64,000 bases of DNA from Actinobacillus porcinus (GCF_901764995.1 NZ_CABFKI010000003.1:1-64000); one strand, 5' to 3'. Numbered from the stretch's first letter, positions 28,999 through 47,546 are shown. The notes: generated by a model from the sequence alone, not told the origin. Numbers and translations are program-made.

Positions 28999-29951
28999 TG
29001 TCTGAAGAAAGAAGTAAACGTTATACCTGGCAAGTAGGATATGAACCGCGCTTTTTATGGTCATTTTTGCACCCTAAATTTTGGGGAATTTGGCTTGCGG
29101 TTGGGCTTTTAATTGTGTTGGCTTTTGTGCCATTTCGTTTAAGGGACAAAATGGCTGCCGCAATCGGACGGTTGATTGCGAAACGCCAATCGCGCTCTCG
29201 CCGCCGCGCAGAAATTAACTTACGTGCGTGTTTTCCCCATTGGTCAGAAGAAAAACGCGAACAAACAATTGTGGAAATGTACCAATGTGCCGCGCAAGTA
29301 TTGTTGGGATTCGGTGAAATTGCGGTACGTTCTAAAAAACGCTTACAAAGTCGCAGCGAATTTATGGGCATTGAACATATTCAGCAAGCCAAAGCTGCCG
29401 GGCATAATATTATCTTAATGGTGCCCCACGGCTGGGCGATTGATGCTTCAGGCATTATTTTACATACCCATGGTATGCCGATGACATCCATGTTTAATCC
29501 CCAACGGAATCCGCTGATTGACTGGTTGTGGACAGCCGCGCGTGAACGCTTTGGCGGCAAAATGCATGCCCGTCAAAATGGCATTAAACCTTTTATTTCC
29601 ATGGTACGCAGTGGCGATATGGGCTATTACTTGCCTGATGAAGATTTTGGTGCAGAAGCCAGTGAGTTTGTAGATTTTTTTGCCACCTACAAAGCCACCT
29701 TACCCGGGTTAAATAAATTGGCAAAATTGTCAAAAGCGGTGGTGATTCCGATGTTTCCACGCTATAACGCTGAGCGTGGAAAATACGAAATGGAAATTCA
29801 TCCACCGATGAATTTACCGAATGAACCCGCATTATCCGCGCGCGCGATGAACGCGGAAATAGAAAGTTTTGTGACGCCCGATCCGAAGCAATATGTTTGG
29901 ATTTTACAGATTTTAAAAACCCGAAAAAACGGTGAAGATATTTATCGTTAG
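28998..29951 (+). CDS. lpxM: Late lipid A acyltransferase (LpxM/MsbB type)
   Basis: Adds a secondary acyl chain to Kdo-lipid A at the inner membrane. There is one N-terminal membrane helix near residues 26-48, the acyltransferase motif VPHGWAIDASG (His at about 140), and GDMGYYLPDEDFG near 208. Start chosen at 28998 (MSEERSKRYTW, 317 aa), overlapping the previous stop (TAATG). It could be the paralog LpxL, but the sequence looks closer to MsbB of Haemophilus. Confidence 0.88.
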   Translation: MSEERSKRYTWQVGYEPRFLWSFLHPKFWGIWLAVGLLIVLAFVPFRLRDKMAAAIGRLIAKRQSRSRRRAEINLRACFPHWSEEKREQTIVEMYQCAAQVLLGFGEIAVRSKKRLQSRSEFMGIEHIQQAKAAGHNIILMVPHGWAIDASGIILHTHGMPMTSMFNPQRNPLIDWLWTAARERFGGKMHARQNGIKPFISMVRSGDMGYYLPDEDFGAEASEFVDFFATYKATLPGLNKLAKLSKAVVIPMFPRYNAERGKYEMEIHPPMNLPNEPALSARAMNAEIESFVTPDPKQYVWILQILKTRKNGEDIYR

Positions 29952-30024
29952 TTATGCTAGAATTCGGCTCTAATTAATTTTGGTCAATATTTCCTAAATT
30001 TGACCGCACTTTTGATGTGTAATT

Positions 30025-30567
30025 ATGAATAAACAATTAGAACTCATTAAAAATTCCATTAAATCTATCCCGAATTATCCAAAAGAAGGGATTTTATTCC
30101 GTGATATTACGAGTCTTACTGAAGTGCCTGAAGCTTTTTGCGCCACAGTAAATTTGATCGCAGAGCAATTTAAAGATCAAGGTATCACGAAAATTATCGG
30201 CACAGAATCCCGTGGTTTTATCTTTGGTGCGCCAGTAGCAGTAGCGCTTGGTTTGCCTTTTATTCTCGTGCGTAAACCGGGTAAATTACCGCGTGAAGTA
30301 ATTTCGCAAGAATATCAATTAGAATACGGTGAAGATAAATTGGAAATCCACGCTGATGCGATTTCAGCCGGCGACAATGTATTAATCATTGATGATTTAT
30401 TAGCAACAGGCGGTACAGTGGAAGCCTGTATCAAACTGGTCAATCGTTTGGGCGGCGAAGTGAAACATGCGGCATTTGTTATCAGTTTGCCTGATTTAGG
30501 CGGTGAAGCGCGTTTACGTCAATTAGGTGTAGAGCCTTTTACCTTAGTGGATTTTGACGGCCACTAA
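30025..30567 (+). CDS. apt: Adenine phosphoribosyltransferase
   Basis: Purine salvage enzyme joining adenine and PRPP to give AMP. The PRPP-binding motif [16 protein letters not shown] lies near residues 120-135, with [13 protein letters not shown] near 60. The 180-aa length is typical. It lies upstream of dnaX with a 25-base gap, an order shared with many gamma-proteobacteria. Confidence 0.96.
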   Translation: MNKQLELIKNSIKSIPNYPKEGILFRDITSLTEVPEAFCATVNLIAEQFKDQGITKIIGTESRGFIFGAPVAVALGLPFILVRKPGKLPREVISQEYQLEYGEDKLEIHADAISAGDNVLIIDDLLATGGTVEACIKLVNRLGGEVKHAAFVISLPDLGGEARLRQLGVEPFTLVDFDGH

Positions 30568-30592
30568 TCCTTTTGAATAGGAAAAATTAAGC

Positions 30593-32644
30593 GTGAGTTA
30601 TCAAGTTTTAGCTAGAAAATGGCGACCAAAAACCTTTAGCGATGTTGTCGGACAGGCGCATATCCTGACCGCGTTGGCGAATAGTCTAAAGGAAAAACGT
30701 TTGCATCACGCTTATTTATTTTCAGGCACCCGTGGCGTGGGAAAAACCTCCATTGCGCGTTTATTTGCGAAAGGGCTAAATTGTGTACATGGCGTAACCG
30801 CAGAGCCTTGTGGCGAATGTGAGCATTGTAAAGCCATTGAAGAAGGGCATTTTATCGATCTGATCGAAATTGATGCCGCTTCGCGTACAAAAGTCGAAGA
30901 CACACGCGAATTATTAGATAACGTGCAATACAAGCCGGTACAAGGGCGTTATAAGGTTTATTTGATTGACGAAGTCCATATGCTGTCTCGTCACTCTTTC
31001 AATGCGCTATTAAAAACCTTGGAAGAGCCGCCTGAATACGTCAAGTTTTTATTGGCAACCACGGATCCGCAAAAATTACCGATTACCATCTTATCTCGCT
31101 GCATGCAGTTCCATTTGAAGGCGTTAGATACCAAATCTATTAGCCATCATTTGGCGCATATTCTTGAACAAGAAAAAATTCCCTTTGAATTGACCGCACT
31201 TGATAAATTAGCCAAAGCCGCACAAGGCAGTATCCGCGATAGTTTAAGCTTAACGGATCAGGCAATTGCCATGTCAAATGCGAATATCACCCTTGATATT
31301 GTGAACACCATGTTAGGCTTGTTGGACGAAAATCAGTCCATTGAGATCTTGTATGCGTTACAACAAGGGAATGGCGATAAATTGATGCAGCTTGTGCAAG
31401 CCGTAGCAGAAAAAGGGGCAAATTGGGATGAATTATTGGTGGAATTGGGGGAACAATTACATCAAATCGCCATGCTCCAATTGTTGCCTAATCGTATTGA
31501 TGAAGACAGCCAACTGGGATTTTTAGCCCGCCATATTGCGCCGGAAGATGTGCAATTCTTCTATCAAACTATGGTGACAGGGCGTAAAGAACTGGCATTT
31601 GCGCCGAATCCGCGCGTTGGGGCAGAGATGACCTTATTGCGTGCCTTAGCCTTTCATCCCAAATTAATCTCATCAACACTTTCTACCCAAGCGTCAGAAA
31701 GTGCGGTGCAAAAAACAGAAAAAGTGGTTCAAATGCCTGTGTATTCGCAGGTGATTAGCTCGCAATATAAAGCGCAGCAACAACCGACTGCTCAGCCTGC
31801 TCAGGGCTTTGAGATGCCAGCCACAACCACACCCACAACCACATCGCCAACTTCGACAGCTGCCTTAAATGCCATGGATCAAATTGAGCGTTTACGTGCA
31901 AGTCTCGGGCAATCGACATCCAGCGAAAAAAAAAACACTAATCTCAGTGAAAACAACGGCTTAAAAGAATTACCCATTATTGCAGCGCGTCCCAAAAATA
32001 AAGGCAAAACGGATTTAATTGAACGTTTGGCAACCCTAACAACCACATCACCAACGGAAACCCCAGCGACAGAAACCGAAAACTCAGACAATGCGGATGA
32101 TGAAGAGAGCAGTGCGAATGACGAAAGTTATCAATGGGAATGGCGCAATCCGGAATTAGCTAATACGGAAATCGGTATTCGCCCATCGGATATTAAACAA
32201 GCGATTTTGCAGGAAAAAACGCCGGAGTTAATTGAAAAAGTCATTCAACTTTCTACGGAACGCGATGAATGGGCAAAAACCATTGAAGCCTTAGATTTAG
32301 ACAATTTGAAGTTAGTCAAACAAGTGGTACTAAATTCCGTGTTATTAAATAAAGATACACAGCATATCAAATTAGGGCTGCGTTCAAATCAACAGCATTT
32401 AATTCGCGAAAAATCACTGGAAGTTCTACAGCAAAAACTCAGTGAGTTTTATCAAACAGACATCACCATTGATATTGAGCTTAATGATGACGAAAACCTA
32501 TTTACCCCTTTAGATCATCGCCGTCAGATTTATCAAGAATTAAGCGATCAGGCGCGTTTAGATTTACAAGAAGATAAGTCATTACGACTGTTACAGCAGG
32601 CGTTTGATGCCAAGTTAGATATGGAAAGCATCCGCCCTGTGTAA
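30593..32644 (+). CDS. dnaX: DNA polymerase III subunits tau and gamma
   Basis: Clamp-loader ATPase. It starts with GTG at 30593 after ATAGGAAAA. Walker A GTRGVGKTS near residue 44, a zinc-binding cysteine set (NCVHG, CGECEHC), Walker B YLIDEVHMLS near 123, and the sensor SRC motif follow. After a flexible Pro/Thr-rich linker near 385-500 comes the tau-specific C-terminal domain. At 683 aa this is tau. An A10 run at codons 445-448 probably yields the shorter gamma product. It follows apt. Confidence 0.95.
   Translation: MSYQVLARKWRPKTFSDVVGQAHILTALANSLKEKRLHHAYLFSGTRGVGKTSIARLFAKGLNCVHGVTAEPCGECEHCKAIEEGHFIDLIEIDAASRTKVEDTRELLDNVQYKPVQGRYKVYLIDEVHMLSRHSFNALLKTLEEPPEYVKFLLATTDPQKLPITILSRCMQFHLKALDTKSISHHLAHILEQEKIPFELTALDKLAKAAQGSIRDSLSLTDQAIAMSNANITLDIVNTMLGLLDENQSIEILYALQQGNGDKLMQLVQAVAEKGANWDELLVELGEQLHQIAMLQLLPNRIDEDSQLGFLARHIAPEDVQFFYQTMVTGRKELAFAPNPRVGAEMTLLRALAFHPKLISSTLSTQASESAVQKTEKVVQMPVYSQVISSQYKAQQQPTAQPAQGFEMPATTTPTTTSPTSTAALNAMDQIERLRASLGQSTSSEKKNTNLSENNGLKELPIIAARPKNKGKTDLIERLATLTTTSPTETPATETENSDNADDEESSANDESYQWEWRNPELANTEIGIRPSDIKQAILQEKTPELIEKVIQLSTERDEWAKTIEALDLDNLKLVKQVVLNSVLLNKDTQHIKLGLRSNQQHLIREKSLEVLQQKLSEFYQTDITIDIELNDDENLFTPLDHRRQIYQELSDQARLDLQEDKSLRLLQQAFDAKLDMESIRPV
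31926..31935 (+). promoter_or_regulatory. A10 slip site in dnaX for gamma production
   Basis: Ten consecutive A bases span codons GAA AAA AAA AAC (Glu445 onward). A -1 slip, or one extra A in the mRNA, gives AAA CAC TAA and stops about 449 residues into the protein. This matches the position where gamma ends in E. coli (431 residues). Frame arithmetic is direct; use of the site is inference. Confidence 0.75.
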
Positions 32645-32730
32645 GGTAACGGCATCATCAAAACGAGAAAAGGGCAGAGTAGTTCGGTGTTATGCGGCAG
32701 TTGCACAAAAGTCAATTTTAGGAAGATTTA

Positions 32731-32799
32731 TGTAGGGGCGGGGTTTATCCCCGCCCAAATCTTGTTCGAATATCAGGGCTTACGGGCGGGGATAAACAG
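32731..32799. repeat. Dispersed palindromic element, GGGCGGGG-arm version
   Basis: TGTAGGGGCGGGGTTTATCC folds on CCCCGCCC, then a spacer and a second GGGCGGGGATAAAC arm in inverted sense. The constant TGTAGGG start is shared with the elements near 34.0, 47.5, 50.5 and 62.5 kb. It fills the gap after dnaX. Confidence 0.65.
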
Positions 32800-32818
32800 A
32801 TCCTAGATAATACCGCAT

Positions 32819-33175
32819 CTATTCCATCGCCGCTGTAATGACAATTTCCACCTTCCATTCAGGCAATGCCAACTTCGCTTCGACACAAGCGCGACAAGGG
32901 GCATTTTCCTTGTCCACCCACGCATCCCAAGCACGGTTCATCTCCGCATAATCCGCCATATCCGCAAGAAAAATTTGCGCACTCAAAATATTCGCTTTAT
33001 GAGACCCAATTTCTGCCAAGAGTTTATCAATTAAATTTAACACATCTTGCGTTTGCTCAAAGGCTGTACCATTCGGGGTGTTTTCAGGGACTTGCCCGGC
33101 AAAATACGCAATATGATGATGAATTGCCACTTCACAATAACGCCCACTCACATGAAAACGCTGAATATTTGCCAT
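32819..33175 (-). CDS. RidA/YjgF family protein
   Basis: A 118-aa Rid-family protein: IAYFAGQVPENT near the N terminus, a central domain with QTQDVLNLIDKLLAEIGSHK, and the C-terminal RACVEAKLALPEWKVEIVITA pattern. Canonical RidA hydrolyses reactive enamines and imines. The Arg-x-Cys-x-Glu segment at 94-98 (RACVE) fits the active-site strand. It looks closer to the YoaB-type subgroup, whose substrate is unclear. Confidence 0.85.
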   Translation of the reverse strand: MANIQRFHVSGRYCEVAIHHHIAYFAGQVPENTPNGTAFEQTQDVLNLIDKLLAEIGSHKANILSAQIFLADMADYAEMNRAWDAWVDKENAPCRACVEAKLALPEWKVEIVITAAME

Positions 33176-33249
33176 TTTTATCTCCTAATAATTGACTAAT
33201 TTTGTCGATTAAATACAATGAAAACACCTTATATCAAAAGCATTTTCCC

Positions 33250-33972
33250 ATGAAATTACTGATTTCCAATCAATATGGCGCTATTGTAATGGCATTGCTC
33301 CCGTTTTGCTATGGCGTATTATTAGGCAACCCGGTCTGGGCGCATCTTTTTTTATTCTTTGCTTGGTTTTCGCTCTATTTAATGAGCTATCCATTACTCA
33401 ACCTATTCAAACCCCAACTGAAAGACAAACAAATCTATCGTCGCTGGACAGCCATTTACGCCGGCGCAAGTGCGGTCTTTTCTCTCCCTGTTTTATGGTT
33501 CAACCGGCACGTTATCTTTTTCGGCCTCGCCATGTTACCTTTTATGGCAATATCAATTCACTTTACCCGAACCAAAAATGAACGCGCCATGCTCAATGAC
33601 TTAGCGGGCATCTTGATTTTTGCGCTGGCTGGCATGGGTGCCTATTATTTCTCCACAAACCGCTTGGATTGGCTCATGTGGCAAGTGGCATATCTCCCAA
33701 CCTTATTCTTCATTGGCGTCACACTCTATGTTAAATCAATGCTACGCGAACGCAAAAATCCCCGTTATTACCGAGCATCCATTCTTTTTCATTGCGCTTG
33801 TGTGGCGATTTTTCTGCCATGGCAAAATAACGCATTAGCATGGGTGTTTCTGCCCCCTTTACTACGCGCTGTATTTTTACCGCACTTTAAATTATCTGTA
33901 AAACAAGTGGGATTCATTGAATTTGTGGTCTCTGCACTCTTTCTGTTTATGTTGGTGTGGGGGACGTTGTAG
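33250..33972 (+). CDS. YwiC-like membrane protein
   Basis: A 240-aa integral membrane protein with about 8 hydrophobic segments and the family opening ISNQYGAIVMALLPFCYG. Function unknown. I chose the ATG at 33250; the frame is open to a TTG at 33202, but the extra 16 residues are polar and unlike the family. There is no obvious strong ribosome site. It is divergent from the RidA-like gene. Confidence 0.72.
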   Translation: MKLLISNQYGAIVMALLPFCYGVLLGNPVWAHLFLFFAWFSLYLMSYPLLNLFKPQLKDKQIYRRWTAIYAGASAVFSLPVLWFNRHVIFFGLAMLPFMAISIHFTRTKNERAMLNDLAGILIFALAGMGAYYFSTNRLDWLMWQVAYLPTLFFIGVTLYVKSMLRERKNPRYYRASILFHCACVAIFLPWQNNALAWVFLPPLLRAVFLPHFKLSVKQVGFIEFVVSALFLFMLVWGTL

Positions 33973-34033
33973 GTAAAATATTCATATTAAAGCCCACAAA
34001 TCCCGCGCCGTATTTGCGTTTTTGGGCAGATAA

Positions 34034-34102
34034 GTAGGGTGGGCATTCCTGCCCACCATTTACACCAATATTTTTTTCGGTGGGCAAGAATGCCCACCCT
34101 AC
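34034..34102. repeat. Dispersed palindromic element with 15-bp terminal inverted repeats
   Basis: GTAGGGTGGGCATTC at one end is exactly inverted by GAATGCCCACCCTAC at the other, 69 bases overall. Each end also folds on itself (GGTGGGCA / TGCCCACC), so the element forms two hairpins or one long one. Confidence 0.85.
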
Positions 34103-34266
34103 CACAGATTATTCAAATCCCAGCATGGCAAAGCCATACCGGGTTACGCATAAATCAGCCCCGTTGGGGCTGTGAATGAGGTGAATGATGGGCTAAAGCC
34201 CTACGACTTTTGTGTGTGAACACAGTTGCTACAAGATCAAGATATAGTCAGAAATTATATGTTTTT

Positions 34267-34361
34267 TAGGACGGTAGGGACATACTGCGTATGTCCGTTG
34301 CGATGATGGAATGGGATTTTTAATTTTTATCACCTGTACGGGCGAAATATCTTTCGCCCCA
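34267..34361. repeat. Dispersed palindromic elements, GGACATAC and GGGCGAAA arms
   Basis: GTAGGGACATACTGCGTATGTCC (34274 on) is a self-folding arm matching the one at 47547. A second arm, TGTACGGGCGAAATATCTTTCGCCCC (about 34336-34361), belongs to the GGGCGAAA version seen at 50461 and 62477. Confidence 0.75.
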
Positions 34362-34412
34362 GACCGACCAACCTAGTACGGCTTGTGCTCGGTTTCTTAA
34401 AAATGAACGTTA

Positions 34413-35612
34413 TCAGCAATCTAAAATATGTTTCAAATACCCCAACGTTTCCCGATAACCTTCCGGCGATTGTGGAAAACGCACCAAATAATCCTCAATG
34501 ATCCCAATCACTTTTGCAAGATTTTCACGGAAATTAACCGCTTCTTGTTTGTAAAATTGAAGATTATTGATGGTTGTGCCCACGATAATATCATTGTGTG
34601 GATCGGTTAATAGCACTTTTTCGCAACATTCATAGCCTAATTTAAAATCGCCGACATAGCAGGTGCAAATAGAGAGTTCGTAATAAATCCAATAATGATA
34701 AATATCTGATTTTACAAATAAAATATCATTTTTAGGGTAGGGCATATTTTTCGCAATTAAGCCCAATTGATAACCTAAACGGGTTTTGCCATCGCAGCGC
34801 AATAAACGCACAGCGTTATATAAACACTCTGCACGGTTTGGATTGTAATCATAACCTAACAGCCAATAATGAAGTGCGGTCTGTTTGTCGCCTAATTCTT
34901 CGTAACATTTGCCTAAATTTTCATAAGCGCAAGTAACTTCTTCAATCCAACCGCCTGCTTCAATGCGTTTTAAATACCATTCGGCGGCTTTTTTATAATT
35001 TTCAATATCTCGATAAGAATTAGCTAAATAAAATTTATAGCGTGCATTATTCGGCTCATCAATTAAACCCTGTTCTAATAAACGAATATCTCGTTCATAT
35101 TTATCTTGTTTAAATCCACCATCTTTTAAATCTAAAATAGAAATACCCTGAATTTTCACTCGATTTACCGGTTTATCCGTATCTAAATATTCGTGAGTTA
35201 CACCTACATAACGCCAATTTATATCGCCTTTGATTAAATAAGGAACTGAATATGTCGTGCTACCAGTATATTCCACTAAATAAATATCTTCATTACAACT
35301 ATTTTTGTCAAAATCATCAGCAAAAATAATTTGCTCATCAGCATCACATAATAATAAATAATCAGCTTTTCCTTTTGCTAATTGCAAACTTTCCGTTCTA
35401 TTAACACCAAAGTTTACCCAAGGTTTATGATGTAATTCACCGGGAATTCCTGCTAAGGTTTGTTGAATTAATTCAGGGGTATTATCATCAGAACCCGTAT
35501 CAACAATAACCCAATAATCAATATGATCTTTTACTCGATTTAAACAACGTTCAATAACTTTTGCTTCATTACGAACGATCATAACAAGACAAAATGTTTT
35601 ATTCTTTGTCAT
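34413..35612 (-). CDS. Family 2 glycosyltransferase with TPR-like C-terminal domain
   Basis: 399 aa. The N-terminal part is a GT-A family 2 fold: CLVMIVRNEAKVIERCL, DTGSDDNTPELI, then the metal motif LLLCDADEQ near residue 92. From about residue 190 there are TPR-like helical repeats (NARYKFYLANSYRDIENYKKAAEWYLKR, then AYENLGKCYEELGDKQTALHYW). Enzymes of this layout modify surface glycans or proteins; the acceptor here is unknown. It is 19 bases after a family 4 glycosyltransferase and on the same strand as the giant autotransporter. Confidence 0.86.
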   Translation of the reverse strand: MTKNKTFCLVMIVRNEAKVIERCLNRVKDHIDYWVIVDTGSDDNTPELIQQTLAGIPGELHHKPWVNFGVNRTESLQLAKGKADYLLLCDADEQIIFADDFDKNSCNEDIYLVEYTGSTTYSVPYLIKGDINWRYVGVTHEYLDTDKPVNRVKIQGISILDLKDGGFKQDKYERDIRLLEQGLIDEPNNARYKFYLANSYRDIENYKKAAEWYLKRIEAGGWIEEVTCAYENLGKCYEELGDKQTALHYWLLGYDYNPNRAECLYNAVRLLRCDGKTRLGYQLGLIAKNMPYPKNDILFVKSDIYHYWIYYELSICTCYVGDFKLGYECCEKVLLTDPHNDIIVGTTINNLQFYKQEAVNFRENLAKVIGIIEDYLVRFPQSPEGYRETLGYLKHILDC

Positions 35613-35631
35613 TTTTATACCCTAAAATAAA

Positions 35632-36849
35632 TTATTTTCTAGTTACATCTTCAATTAATTGGAAAAATTGTTCACTGATTTTTTCCATACTAAAACGCTG
35701 ATAAGATTGCGGTAATAACGAAATAAAATGTTGGCGTTTTTCTTCATTGGTTAATAATTCATAGGTTTTTTCAACAAATAAATCTTCATCACCCATTGGA
35801 ATTAATTCGCCATATTTGCCATCGGCTAAAATCTCTCTCGGACCGGTTGGGCAATTAAAGGCAACCACAGGTGTTCCACAAATCATGCTTTCAATAAATA
35901 CGGTAGGTAGTCCTTCAAAGTTTGAAGTATGAAGAAATAATTTAGCACGTTTCATAAATGGGAAAGGGTTAATTCGACTACCTAGCAATAAACATTCATT
36001 TTCCAAACCTAATTCTTTAATTTTATCTTCTAATTCTTTTCTACTTGGACCATCTCCAATAATATATAATTTTTCTTTAATACCTTTTTGTTTTAACTTG
36101 TAAAAAATATCAATCATTTTTGTATGGTTTTTATTGGCATTATACAATCTAGCTACTTGTAAAATAAAATCATCATCTAATAACTTTTGATCTCCCTCTA
36201 AAGGTTCTTGATTAGACATTTCAATCACTTCAGGAATATTTACTGGATTAAAAATATTGATAGTTTCTTTCTCTTGCAAATCTAATTCATTTTTTAAAAT
36301 TATATCACTTTTTCTTTTCATATCTTCACAGATAGATACAAATAAAGAATGATGCGATAAAACACTTTTATAATACTCTTTTTTTGATAACCATATATCA
36401 AAATCTCTTGAAGCGTGGATCCAATAAATAGATGGCTTCTTAATTTTATCTAAAAACTCTTTTTTTAGGAAATAACCAAAGGTATTTAGAAAATCAATAA
36501 TTACATCATAATTTTCTTTGTTAATTTTATTCAATAAGCGTTCTTGTCTCTCATTAACAATATAATCATGCCAAGAACGATAATAATGTTTATCTTTTTC
36601 TAAAATATTCTGATCTTGTGTTTTCCAATAGGTATAACGAGCGAATTGATCTTCTGCTGGTGTAACTAAATATTCAATATCAACTCGAGGATCTATTCTA
36701 TCTATATTTTGTTTTTCAATAGACTGAAATAAGGCTAGATGCACTTCATAGTTAGGGTTGCTTGCTGCAATATTCAGATAGTTAATCAAAATACCTTCAG
36801 CACCACCTATTACCATTTCGTGGTTTAAAAACAATATTTTCTTTGTCAT
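35632..36849 (-). CDS. Family 4 glycosyltransferase
   Basis: 405 aa, GT-B fold. The N terminus FLNHEMVIGGAEGILINYL and the C-terminal donor-binding signature FEGLPTVFIESMICGTPVVAF (E-x7-E type) are typical of family 4 retaining enzymes. It is AT-rich compared with housekeeping genes here, suggesting transfer. It forms a two-gene unit with the downstream GT2-TPR gene. Sugar and acceptor unknown. Confidence 0.88.
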   Translation of the reverse strand: MTKKILFLNHEMVIGGAEGILINYLNIAASNPNYEVHLALFQSIEKQNIDRIDPRVDIEYLVTPAEDQFARYTYWKTQDQNILEKDKHYYRSWHDYIVNERQERLLNKINKENYDVIIDFLNTFGYFLKKEFLDKIKKPSIYWIHASRDFDIWLSKKEYYKSVLSHHSLFVSICEDMKRKSDIILKNELDLQEKETINIFNPVNIPEVIEMSNQEPLEGDQKLLDDDFILQVARLYNANKNHTKMIDIFYKLKQKGIKEKLYIIGDGPSRKELEDKIKELGLENECLLLGSRINPFPFMKRAKLFLHTSNFEGLPTVFIESMICGTPVVAFNCPTGPREILADGKYGELIPMGDEDLFVEKTYELLTNEEKRQHFISLLPQSYQRFSMEKISEQFFQLIEDVTRK

Positions 36850-36870
36850 TTTCTTTTCTCTCTATTATAT

Positions 36871-36899
36871 TGGGGCTAATGTGATTAGCCCCTACGGGG
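36871..36899. repeat. Dispersed palindromic element, GGGGCTAA-arm version
   Basis: GGGGCTAATGTGATTAGCCCC is a self-folding arm followed by CTACGGGG, matching the CCCCTACGG end of the element at 50461. Confidence 0.65.
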
Positions 36900-36945
36900 A
36901 AATTGGTGCGTGCAAAACACATCAATTAGTCATTTATTCGGCGAT

Positions 36946-37338
36946 TTATACTTCCCAATCCTGAATAGCCAAATCATCAACACGTTGAAATTCTTTTACA
37001 TTATGAGTAATTAACGTTAAATTCCGGCTTTTTGCTTGAGCTGCAATTTGAACATCATATGCTCCAATAGGCTTTCCTATTTTTTCAAGATCAGCACGAA
37101 TTTTTCCGCATAATCGTGCATCGATAGCAGAAAATGGCACAATCTCAAAGGGTAAACGCTCAATATTCGCCAAATTTTCCTCTGTCCGTTGGCTTTTTTC
37201 TGCACCATAGTAGAGTTCAAAAAGCACGATAGCCGGAATACCAAAGTCTGCCGGACGATACTGTTTAAGTTTGGCGATAAAATTACTCTTTTTATTAAGA
37301 ATAGCGATAACTGCATTAGTATCTAATAAAAATTTCAT
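36946..37338 (-). CDS. vapC: PIN-domain toxin VapC
   Basis: 130-aa PIN-domain ribonuclease. Metal-binding acidic residues are visible: Asp6 in FLLDTNAVIAIL, a Glu near 42 (LFELYYGAE), and Asp near 99 (GAYDVQIAAQA), followed by LTLITHNVKEFQRV. Its start overlaps the vapB stop by 4 bases, the usual toxin-antitoxin layout. VapC toxins typically cut initiator tRNA or rRNA. Confidence 0.92.
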   Translation of the reverse strand: MKFLLDTNAVIAILNKKSNFIAKLKQYRPADFGIPAIVLFELYYGAEKSQRTEENLANIERLPFEIVPFSAIDARLCGKIRADLEKIGKPIGAYDVQIAAQAKSRNLTLITHNVKEFQRVDDLAIQDWEV

Positions 37339-37583
37339 TCAATCTCACTCCAATCACGTTCTTGTGCTACAGTTTGTCGCACCGATTTTGTTGCTTGAAC
37401 AAAATCATCATCAACAGATTGTAATTTATCTAAAAAATCCCAGTCATTTTCGATAGGTTCAATAATTAAACGATTGCCTTGTTTTTCAATGCGTACTTCT
37501 GAGCCTTCTAATCGGAATAAGCGTGGTAAGCGAATTGCTTGAGAATGTCCGCTCCAAAAGAGTTTTGCTGTTGCAATAGACAT
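37335..37583 (-). CDS. vapB: Antitoxin VapB
   Basis: 82-aa AbrB/SpoVT-type antitoxin. The DNA-binding swapped-hairpin region is KLFWSGHSQAIRLPRLFRLEGSEVRIEKQ (residues 7-35, shown by its pattern SQAIRLP), and the acidic C terminus binds and neutralises VapC. It probably represses its own promoter in the 37.6 kb gap. Confidence 0.9.
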   Translation of the reverse strand: MSIATAKLFWSGHSQAIRLPRLFRLEGSEVRIEKQGNRLIIEPIENDWDFLDKLQSVDDDFVQATKSVRQTVAQERDWSEIE

Positions 37584-37698
37584 CTTAATCTCCTATTTAT
37601 ATATACAATAAGGATATACAAATAATAACGTAATCGTATTTTTATGTAAATATAAGATTGACCTAGATTACCTTTATCTCATATTCGGTAAGAAATAC

Positions 37699-37729
37699 AA
37701 AAAGTGCGGCGAATTTCACCGCACTTTTT
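37699..37729 (-). terminator. Terminator of the autotransporter gene, inverted uptake signals
   Basis: AAAAAGTGCGG pairs with CCGCACTTTTT around a 9-base loop, 18 bases after the autotransporter stop. The T-runs on both sides make it usable in either direction. It isolates vapBC and the glycosyltransferases from the adhesin transcript. Confidence 0.85.
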
Positions 37730-37746
37730 ATTACTCAGTATCTAAA

Positions 37747-47004
<9,258 letters not shown>

Positions 47005-47159
47005 TTATGTTTGTTTAAGAAATAATTGAATAATAGATGCGTATACAGCTCTTATTCACGGTATCCATTAATCACAAGGATTGGCGAAAGTTATCATAAA
47101 ATAACCAAGTGGACAAACCACCCCAAAGGACGGGAGAAAGCGGTAGCCTGAGAAGTGTA

Positions 47160-47288
47160 AAGACAATGTAAAGATTTTTGATTGAAAAATAAACTACCTA
47201 TAATTAGGTAAAATTGCAGAAAGTCAGTAAATTCAAGGCGTTAGCGATTTTGAGAAAAATCCGTTTTTTGTCATCTTTACATTGTCTT
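47160..47288. repeat. 16-bp inverted repeat upstream of the autotransporter
   Basis: AAGACAATGTAAAGAT (47160-47175) is exactly inverted by ATCTTTACATTGTCTT (47273-47288). The left arm also holds a direct repeat TGTAAAGA with an 11-base period. It could be the ends of a small inserted element or a regulator binding region. Confidence 0.7.
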
Positions 47289-47438
47289 GACAAAAGTGGG
47301 GGATTAGATATATTGATAGGTTTTGACTATTTTACCCCCCCCCACAGGCTATCAATTAACCTATTGATTTTAAAGTTGTTTTTTTTGGGGTGTGAAAATG
47401 GTGTTTATCAGGGGGGTTAGGCGTCATTTGGGAATGGC

Positions 47439-47511
47439 TGTAGGGGGGAAACATCTTTCGCTCCCCAAATTATCACGAAAAAATAAAGGGCGAAAAATTT
47501 TTCGCCCGTAC
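47439..47511. repeat. Dispersed palindromic element, GGGCGAAA-arm version
   Basis: TGTAGGGGGGAAACATC, an inverted TTTCGCTCCCC, spacer, then GGGCGAAAAATTTTTCGCCCGTACA. It has two hairpins with inverted ends, slightly decayed. Confidence 0.75.
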
Positions 47512-47546
47512 AAATTGTGTTAATCCCACGCGTATAGTGGAATGGC

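Larger units (their letters stand above)
33973..34412. other. Repeat-filled intergenic region
   Basis: 440 bases without a gene. They contain the palindromic elements at 34034-34102 and 34267-34361 and the fragments CCGTTGGGGCTGTGAATGAGG and CCTAGTACGGCTTGTGCT, which recur in altered form near 52990-53060. It looks like a site where short mobile or decaying repeats collect. Confidence 0.7.

Noticed and set aside
47335-47343. C9 run as a proven phase-variation switch
   Set aside because: It is about 350 bases from the adhesin start and in no coding frame, so an effect is only a guess; kept as part of a low-interest finding.
47214-47420. 68-residue frame upstream of the adhesin
   Set aside because: It starts with TTG without a ribosome site, crosses the inverted repeat and the C-run, and has no family resemblance.
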